Assembly (NCBI GenBank): GCA_036522235.1
Contig: DATDGG010000182.1
Location: 1 to 10,885, forward strand
Direction of reading: 5' to 3'
DNA: 10,885 nt
Source of the DNA: VAZQ01 sp036522235
GTDB taxonomy: Bacteria > Pseudomonadota > Alphaproteobacteria > Rhizobiales > Xanthobacteraceae
Positions 6,438-10,885 of this stretch are shown here, in pieces. The position numbers were made by a program, and so were the translations under genes. The notes beneath the pieces are model-generated. The model worked only from the letters and a program-made list of their open reading frames with translations, ran no database searches and was not told the origin of the DNA. Positions within the stretch are counted from its first letter, which is position 1. Each line of letters begins with the position of its first letter.

Positions 6438-6569
6438 TTATCCTGATTGAGCACCGATCGGGGCGCGCGCCGATTCCATCAAGTCGTGCCCGAGCGGACA
6501 ACTCATAAGCATCGGCGCCAGACGTGCAACGGAATAAAGCGCTACGCCCCCGAGCGCCGACACTCGCAT
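6438..6569 (-). CDS. Possible 43-residue small protein
   Basis: ATG at 6569 has an excellent ribosome site, GAGGAGGG (6584-6577), 7 nt upstream. The frame encodes 43 residues: a hydrophobic N-terminal half (MRVSALGGVALYSVARLAPM) followed by MSCPLGHDLMES and a short polar tail, so a small membrane-associated protein is conceivable. The ribosome site lies in a TCCTC-AGTC-GAGGA hairpin (6593-6580) that could mask it. An upstream ATG at 6659 in the same frame gives 73 residues but no comparable ribosome site. I do not recognise the protein, and codon use is less biased to G/C at third positions than in neighbouring genes. It may be a chance frame. Confidence 0.35.
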   Translation of the reverse strand: MRVSALGGVALYSVARLAPMLMSCPLGHDLMESARAPIGAQSG

Positions 6570-6688
6570 CCAACCACCCTCCTCGACTGAGGACCCGCTT
6601 GGAAACTGACTCCCGGTTGGGTCAAAATTGTGGTGGGCATCGCGGCGGAACCTCTTCACGCAGATCAGGTCTGTTTGTTTTACAATTT

Positions 6689-6704
6689 GTTCTTAATTGA
6701 GAAC
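6689..6704. promoter_or_regulatory. 16-bp near-perfect dyad in AT-rich segment
   Basis: GTTCTTAATTGAGAAC is symmetric at 14 of 16 bases. It lies in the most AT-rich part of the intergenic region, 120-135 bp upstream of the possible small gene at 6569 on the minus strand. Its size and symmetry fit a dimeric repressor site; it does not match the alphaproteobacterial LexA box (GTTC-N7-GTTC). Binding protein unknown. Confidence 0.35.
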
Positions 6705-6869
6705 CGCAAAGCCGCTCGCCCGGTAGGGTCGTACTACTCGGCGGCGGATTTTACCGTTCGAACGTTTCAAATCGGATCAAACAAAGGCACAGGCGTCACA
6801 ATCGGTCCAACGGAAAAATTTTCGCCGAGCCGGCGCATGCGCTTTCTCCGGCTGAGGACTAGGGCAAAG

Positions 6870-6910
6870 ACCCTATAGATAAATAGGGTGAACTACCCAT
6901 ATCGGTGGTA
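6870..6910. promoter_or_regulatory. Clustered ACCC(T/A)AT half-sites
   Basis: ACCCTAT (6870-6876), its perfect inverse ATAGGGT (6883-6889) and a third related copy ACCCATA (6895-6901) occur within 32 bp. TACC-N9-GGTA (6894-6910) overlaps the third. This looks like a multi-site regulator binding region or a short repeat, yet no plus-strand gene follows and the nearest minus-strand candidate is about 300 bp away. Confidence 0.35.
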
Positions 6911-6981
6911 TTTCGCCTGCCTTCCCTCACCCGCCATGCCGTCGAGATGTCACAATCGTGGCGGCATCGCGGCAGCGCGCA

Positions 6982-8706
6982 TCACACGCCGAGCCGATAG
7001 CGGGCGGCGGTGAAATGGAAGCACGCGCTCACGACCAGCATCAGGGCAACCCACAAGACCCCCATGGCGGCGAGCTCGGTCACCTGGCCGTTCTGCCAAA
7101 GGTCGAACAAGGTCACCGCCATGATCTCGGTCCCGGGACCGACCAGCATGAGCGGCAACGCGACGTTCTGCACGGCCAACAGAAAAACAAACAGCCAGCA
7201 GCTCACCAGCGCCGCCGCCACCAGCGGCAGCACGACGCGGACGAAAACGAGGCGTGGGGGCGCGCCCGACGTCTTGGCCGCGTCTTCGAGGTCTTCGTGG
7301 ATCTGCAGCACGCCCGCATAGGCATAGCGCATGCCGTAGGGCAGGAAGCGGACCGCCGACGCGATGATGACCGAGGTGAGCGTGCCGTAGAGCGGGATCG
7401 GCAGGTTCACGAAGACCTGCAGGAACGCCACGCTCATCACGATCGCCGGAAACACCAAAGGAGCGGTGGCGATCTGGTCGAGCAGCCAGGCGCCGGGGCG
7501 GCGGCGCACCGCGAGCCAGGCGCACAGCGCCGTGAGCGGCACCACGGCGGTGGCGGTGGAAATGCCGAGCATGAGCGTGTTGGCGATGGAATCGCGAAAC
7601 GCGCCGGGCGCCAGGATCGTCGCGTAATTGTCGAGCGTGAAGCGCGCGAACGATTCAGCCGTCAAGCCTTCGTAAAACGGCTGCAGTGACGTAAACACCA
7701 GCATACCGACCGGCAGCGCCGTCACCAGCACGAAGGTCGCAGCGAGCACGAGGGTCGCCGCCAAGCGGGCGCGGCCGAGGTCGATGATGCGCGGCCGATA
7801 GCCCTTGCCGGTGATGGTCTGGAACCGCCGCGCATGGACGGACAGCCGGTGATGCCAGATCAAGAGCAGCACGACGATCAGCAGCAGGCAAACCGAATAG
7901 GCTCCCGATTCGCCGTAGCTCGGCAGGCTCGCATTCTTCGAGCTCTGGTAGATGTCGGTGGTCAGCACCGACACGTTTCCGGCGAGGCCGACCAAGGCCG
8001 GGACCTCGAACGACTCGAACGCCCGGATGAAGATGAGCAGCAGCAGAGCCAGGATCCCGGGCAGGCCCATGCGCAGCGTGATGGCGCGGAACACGCGCAG
8101 CGGTCCGGCGCCGCTCATCATCGCGGCTTCCTCGAACGAGGCGTCGGTCGAGCGCAGGACCGCCGACATCAGCAGAAAGGTCAGCGGCGCGAAGCCGACG
8201 CCCTCGATCACGATCATTCCCCAGATGGAATAGACGTCGAGCGCGGGGCCTTCCGCCGCGCCGCCGATGAAACCGATCAGCGCGTTCACCGGCCCGGCGC
8301 GGCCGAGCAGCAAGAGCCAAGCCACCACATAGAGAACATGCGGGACGCCGAGCGAGAGGATCGCGGCCAGGAACGCATAGCCGCGTCCCGGCGCATTGGT
8401 GCGCTCGACGATCAGGGCGGCGGTGCTGCCGAGCGTAATCGCCACGACGGCGGAGCCGATGGCATAGATGACGGTGTTGCGCAGGCTCGCCGCCAGATAG
8501 GGGCTGGTGAACAGCTGCCGATAATATTGCAGCGTGAACGCCCCGAGCGAGCCGTCCGGCTTGGTGGTGTGGAGGCTGGTGTCGATGAGGAACAGCGTCG
8601 GCGGCAGGATCAGGATCAGCAGGATCGCGGCGATGAGCGCCACCAGCGGCGACATCCGCAGGCGCGCCCAGCCGTCATGGTCATTGGTGGACGAGGGGAA
8701 GCTCAC
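6982..8706 (-). CDS. ABC transporter permease, fused two-domain FbpB/iron(III)-type
   Basis: Predicted 574-residue inner-membrane protein with about 12 hydrophobic segments in two homologous halves. Each half ends in an ABC EAA loop: EEAAMMSGAGPLRVFRAITL (192-211) and EDAAKTSGAPPRLVFVRVVL (474-493), where the ATPase docks. Such tandem permeases of 500-580 residues serve the FbpA/AfuA cluster of importers, whose substrates include ferric iron, phosphonates, thiamine, polyamines and organic anions. Start: a GTG at 8706 lies 5 bp after the stop of the binding-protein gene with GAGG just upstream (spacing short); the alternative ATG at 8655 removes 17 residues and lacks a ribosome site. The reading frame continues upstream inside the binding-protein gene, but that part is out-of-frame translation. 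No ATPase gene follows before the intergenic region, so the ATPase must be upstream of the window or elsewhere. Confidence 0.92.
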   Translation of the reverse strand: MSFPSSTNDHDGWARLRMSPLVALIAAILLILILPPTLFLIDTSLHTTKPDGSLGAFTLQYYRQLFTSPYLAASLRNTVIYAIGSAVVAITLGSTAALIVERTNAPGRGYAFLAAILSLGVPHVLYVVAWLLLLGRAGPVNALIGFIGGAAEGPALDVYSIWGMIVIEGVGFAPLTFLLMSAVLRSTDASFEEAAMMSGAGPLRVFRAITLRMGLPGILALLLLIFIRAFESFEVPALVGLAGNVSVLTTDIYQSSKNASLPSYGESGAYSVCLLLIVVLLLIWHHRLSVHARRFQTITGKGYRPRIIDLGRARLAATLVLAATFVLVTALPVGMLVFTSLQPFYEGLTAESFARFTLDNYATILAPGAFRDSIANTLMLGISTATAVVPLTALCAWLAVRRRPGAWLLDQIATAPLVFPAIVMSVAFLQVFVNLPIPLYGTLTSVIIASAVRFLPYGMRYAYAGVLQIHEDLEDAAKTSGAPPRLVFVRVVLPLVAAALVSCWLFVFLLAVQNVALPLMLVGPGTEIMAVTLFDLWQNGQVTELAAMGVLWVALMLVVSACFHFTAARYRLGV

Positions 8707-8711
8707 CGGCC

Positions 8712-9821
8712 TCACCGAAACAGCTTCTGATAGATATCCTCCGAGCTGTCGGTATACTTGATGAGCTTGTCGGGGCCGACGAAATTCTCCGGCACGCCGG
8801 CGATCTTGGGCACGATCGGGGCCAAAGCCGGGAGCGGCGCCACATCCGGGTCGACCGGAAAATACTCCGCGCGCGCCAATATCCCCTGCCCTTCCTTGGA
8901 CAGGATGTAGTCGGCGAGCAGCATCGCCGCATGGGGATGATGCAGCCCCTTCACGACGCTCATGGTGGCGGCCGTGGTGGCCACCGGATCCATGACCTGC
9001 GCATTGACCGGCGCGCCCTTGGCTTTGCTGATCAGCGGATGGTGGGCAAATATGTTCAACGCGATCGCATATTCGCCGGCGATCACGCGGTCCACCAGGG
9101 TGCGCGCGCTGCCGGCGCCGAAATTGACGATTTTCTGGTCCTTGAGCTTGTCGAAATAGGCCCTCGCCTTCTCCTCTCCCCAGGCGATGCGAAGATTGGT
9201 CAGGAACAGCGGCGTGCCGGTCGCGCTGCCGATGCGCCAGGCCATCCTGCCTTTCCATTGCGGATCGAGGAGTTCCTCGTAACTCTTCGGGACCTTGTCG
9301 GGCGCGACCAGCTTGGTGTTGTAGGCGGTGCCGTAATAGCTGAGGCGTGTCGGCGCCCACAGCCCGGTGGGATTGCGGTAGGCCGGCGCAAAGCCTGCGA
9401 CCGCGGGCGTGTAATAGGGTTGCGCGATGTTGGCCTCGACCGCCTCCTCGCCGGCGCCGGTGCCCTCGACCACGTCGGCCACCACATTGTGCGCGCGCAC
9501 TTCGGCCGCGGCCTTCTGCACGATGTCCTCGGAGTCGGCCCGCCAGGTGGTCAGCTTGACGAACGGATATTTCTTGCCGAAGCCGTCGGCGATCGGCCGC
9601 ATGGCCTGGTTCTGGATCAGGGCCGCGTAGATGACGACCTGGCCTTCCCGCTTGGCGCCTTCGATCAGCTTCTGCTCGCGGTCCGGCCCGCGATACATGA
9701 GGATATCCTCAGGCGATTGCGCCAACGCGCCGTCGGCCCACAGCAAGGCGGCACATGCGAGTGTCGACAGCACGGTCGACCGCAAGGCTCGCAGACGATG
9801 GCTGCCCGCTCGTTCGATCAT
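8712..9821 (-). CDS. ABC transporter substrate-binding protein, FbpA/SBP_bac_6-like
   Basis: Predicted 369-residue periplasmic protein. Residues 1-34 form a signal peptide (several Arg, hydrophobic 17-28, ALA-Q cleavage). The mature protein shows features of the extracellular binding family used with FbpB-type permeases: EGAKREGQVVIYAAL (54-68), PTRLSYYGTAYNTKLVAPDK (157-176) in the hinge region, YEELLDPQWKGRMA (181-194, a hallmark of the family), and HHPHAAMLLADYILSKEGQ (294-312). Y162-Y163 resembles the tyrosine-rich hinge of ferric-binding proteins but is not in an unmistakable FbpA iron-ligand context, so an organic anion is at least as likely. Start: ATG at 9821 has GGAG 7 nt upstream and overlaps the preceding stop codon in ATGA, implying translational coupling to the acyl-CoA synthetase. 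The permease gene follows after 5 bp. Confidence 0.92.
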   Translation of the reverse strand: MIERAGSHRLRALRSTVLSTLACAALLWADGALAQSPEDILMYRGPDREQKLIEGAKREGQVVIYAALIQNQAMRPIADGFGKKYPFVKLTTWRADSEDIVQKAAAEVRAHNVVADVVEGTGAGEEAVEANIAQPYYTPAVAGFAPAYRNPTGLWAPTRLSYYGTAYNTKLVAPDKVPKSYEELLDPQWKGRMAWRIGSATGTPLFLTNLRIAWGEEKARAYFDKLKDQKIVNFGAGSARTLVDRVIAGEYAIALNIFAHHPLISKAKGAPVNAQVMDPVATTAATMSVVKGLHHPHAAMLLADYILSKEGQGILARAEYFPVDPDVAPLPALAPIVPKIAGVPENFVGPDKLIKYTDSSEDIYQKLFR

Positions 9822-10885
9822 GCGCTTTCTCCACCGGCTGCGGGCATGGTCTCCATCAGAGCATCGGCGATGCGCACGCCGCGCCCACGGGCACAAACGA
9901 ACAGCGGGTTGAGATCGATCGCCGCGAACCTTCCCTCGGTCGCCACCACGAACGCGGCGAAACGCTGACAGCACGCGACCAGCGCGTCGACATCGCGCGG
10001 CGGAGCGCCGCGAAACCCATCGAGCAGCTTCGACACTTTGAGGCTCCGTAGCGCCGCCTCGACGTCTTCGCGCGCGATCGGCGGCAGCAGCACCGCCGCA
10101 TCCTTGAACACCTCGACGGTCACACCGCCTGCCCCGCACACGATCAGCGGACCAAACTGCTGATCATAGGTCATGCCGAGGATGAACTCGATGCCGTCGG
10201 CGACCATTTCCTGCACCAGAATGCCATCGATGGCCGCGGCCGGGCAATTCCGCCGCGCATTCGCGAGCACCTCCGCGGCCGCGGTCTCGACCTCGACGGC
10301 CGTCCGAGCGCCGAGCCGCACGCCGCCGATGTCGGACTTGTGCGGGATATCGGGCGATTGAATCTTCAGCGCGACCGGTCCGCCGATCTCGGCCGCGATC
10401 CGGACCGCCTCGGCCGGATTGCAGGCAAGCTCTTCGCGCGTGACCGGCAAGCCGGCGGCGGCCAGGATGGCCTTGCTCGCGGCTTCGGTGAGGGTGCGCT
10501 TCGCCGGCAACGCCGCCACATCGACTTCAAGCTTGGCATCCGGCCGGCACGGCTCGGCGCCGCGGGCGCGGAAGGCCGCGTAATCTACCAGATGGCGGAT
10601 CGACTCGAGGCCGCGCTCCAGGTCCTCGATCAACGGCAGGCCGCTGGCCCGCGCATAGCCGCGCCAATGCCTGGTCAGGCTGTTGGACATGAAGGAGACG
10701 AGCAGCACGGGCTTGGCGGATTCGCGCGCCGCCGCGGCCAGGCGATCGACCAGCTCCTGATGGGAATCCCAGCCGTCCGCCCGCATGCCGAGCACGAGCG
10801 CGACGAGGTCGATGCCGTCGTCGTCCAGAAGGGCCTGCAGCACCTGCGAGATATTGCCGTCGCGGCGCAGCCGCGGCAGGCCCAC
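9818..10885 (-). CDS. NDP-forming acyl-CoA synthetase (acetate--CoA ligase family), C-terminal part
   Basis: The last 355 residues are present; the gene continues past the right edge. Numbering from the edge, residues 1-105 belong to the succinyl-CoA-synthetase-like ligase domain. From about 128 comes an ATP-grasp domain: RTLTEAASKAILAAAGLPVT (130-149), GGPVALKIQSPDIPHKSDIGG (168-188), VQEMVADGIEFILGMTYDQQF (224-244), a glycine loop CGAGGVTVEVFKD (250-262) where many relatives read FGLGG, and IDLNPLFV (323-330). H182 in HKSDIGG matches the beta-domain histidine phosphorylated during ADP-forming acyl-CoA turnover in the archaeal enzyme. The reaction couples a carboxylic acid, CoA and ATP with acyl-CoA, ADP and phosphate. 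It overlaps the ABC binding-protein gene by 4 bp, suggesting activation of the imported acid. Which acid cannot be told. The first codon seen is an internal Val, not a start. Confidence 0.93.
   Translation of the reverse strand: MGLPRLRRDGNISQVLQALLDDDGIDLVALVLGMRADGWDSHQELVDRLAAAARESAKPVLLVSFMSNSLTRHWRGYARASGLPLIEDLERGLESIRHLVDYAAFRARGAEPCRPDAKLEVDVAALPAKRTLTEAASKAILAAAGLPVTREELACNPAEAVRIAAEIGGPVALKIQSPDIPHKSDIGGVRLGARTAVEVETAAAEVLANARRNCPAAAIDGILVQEMVADGIEFILGMTYDQQFGPLIVCGAGGVTVEVFKDAAVLLPPIAREDVEAALRSLKVSKLLDGFRGAPPRDVDALVACCQRFAAFVVATEGRFAAIDLNPLFVCARGRGVRIADALMETMPAAGGESA

Larger units (their letters stand above)
6204..6981. other. 778-bp intergenic region without a confident gene
   Basis: Bounded by the start of the Sel1-like gene and the end of the ABC permease gene, this region is visibly richer in A/T than its neighbours around 6615-6710 and 6755-6825. 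It holds the possible EcfG promoter, one possible small gene (6438-6569), a 13-mer shared with the 1695-2025 region (6643-6655) and two sets of dyads. Plus-strand open frames here (for example 6630-6878) show no ribosome site or protein-like composition. Downstream of the permease stop no T-tract terminator is evident; CCGCCA and TGGCGG at about 6933-6964 could pair across a 20-odd nt loop. Confidence 0.6.

Noticed and set aside
6630..6878. 82-residue plus-strand frame in the intergenic region
   Set aside because: No ribosome site and no protein-like pattern; it begins with GTG-rich AT-poor sequence and ends in an Arg-rich tail.
7834..8730. Plus-strand frame opposite the ABC permease
   Set aside because: It is low-complexity, D/Q/R/H-rich antisense sequence; the minus strand encodes a textbook permease.
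8707..9360. N-terminal extension of the permease frame into the binding-protein gene
   Set aside because: The extension is out-of-frame translation of the binding protein and carries no transmembrane or family signal; a start at 8706 or 8655 fits the operon.
1..10885. tRNA, rRNA, insertion sequences, CRISPR arrays, phage or defence genes
   Set aside because: No cloverleaf, transposase motif, terminal repeat pair or regularly spaced repeats were recognised on reading either strand.

Overview
The window is GC-rich DNA whose genes strongly prefer G or C at third codon positions. Protein features point to a Rhizobiales alphaproteobacterium, most likely of the Bradyrhizobium/Rhodopseudomonas group: a FadR-type GntR regulator beside an oxalate/formate-family antiporter, solitary TctC-type binding proteins, and an EcfG-like promoter. 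This placement is by eye; no database was searched. Nearly every gene concerns uptake or activation of small organic acids.

Layout. (1) Bases 1-1694, minus strand: an OFA-family (OxlT-like) transporter, followed 125 bp downstream by the first 92 codons of a GntR regulator that runs off the left edge. A 17-bp dyad lies between them. (2) Bases 1695-2025: a divergent intergenic region serving the antiporter and the next operon. (3) Bases 2026-4858, plus strand: a tight three-gene unit of an arylmalonate decarboxylase/maleate isomerase-like protein, an NMT1/SsuA-type periplasmic binding protein and a TctC-type periplasmic binding protein. No membrane or ATPase subunit accompanies either binding protein. 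(4) Bases 4859-5003: two strong stem-loops between convergent genes. (5) Bases 5004-6203, minus strand: a single-pass membrane protein with a C-terminal Sel1/TPR-like region, preceded by a possible EcfG general-stress promoter. (6) Bases 6204-6981: a 778-bp region with no confident gene. It holds one possible 43-codon gene with a good ribosome binding site and several dyads. (7) Bases 6982-10885, minus strand: an operon in transcription order of an NDP-forming acyl-CoA synthetase (C-terminal part only), an iron/organic-anion type ABC binding protein that starts inside the synthetase stop codon (ATGA overlap), and a fused two-domain ABC permease that begins 5 bp after the binding protein. No ATP-binding subunit is visible.

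How they may work together (inference): the left half resembles a locus for a dicarboxylic acid (oxalate, malonate or maleate class), with export or exchange by the antiporter, capture by two binding proteins, and chemistry by the decarboxylase/isomerase-fold protein. That protein lacks the cysteines normally used for catalysis. The right-hand operon looks like import of an organic acid followed by CoA activation. No mobile element, tRNA, rRNA or CRISPR array was seen.
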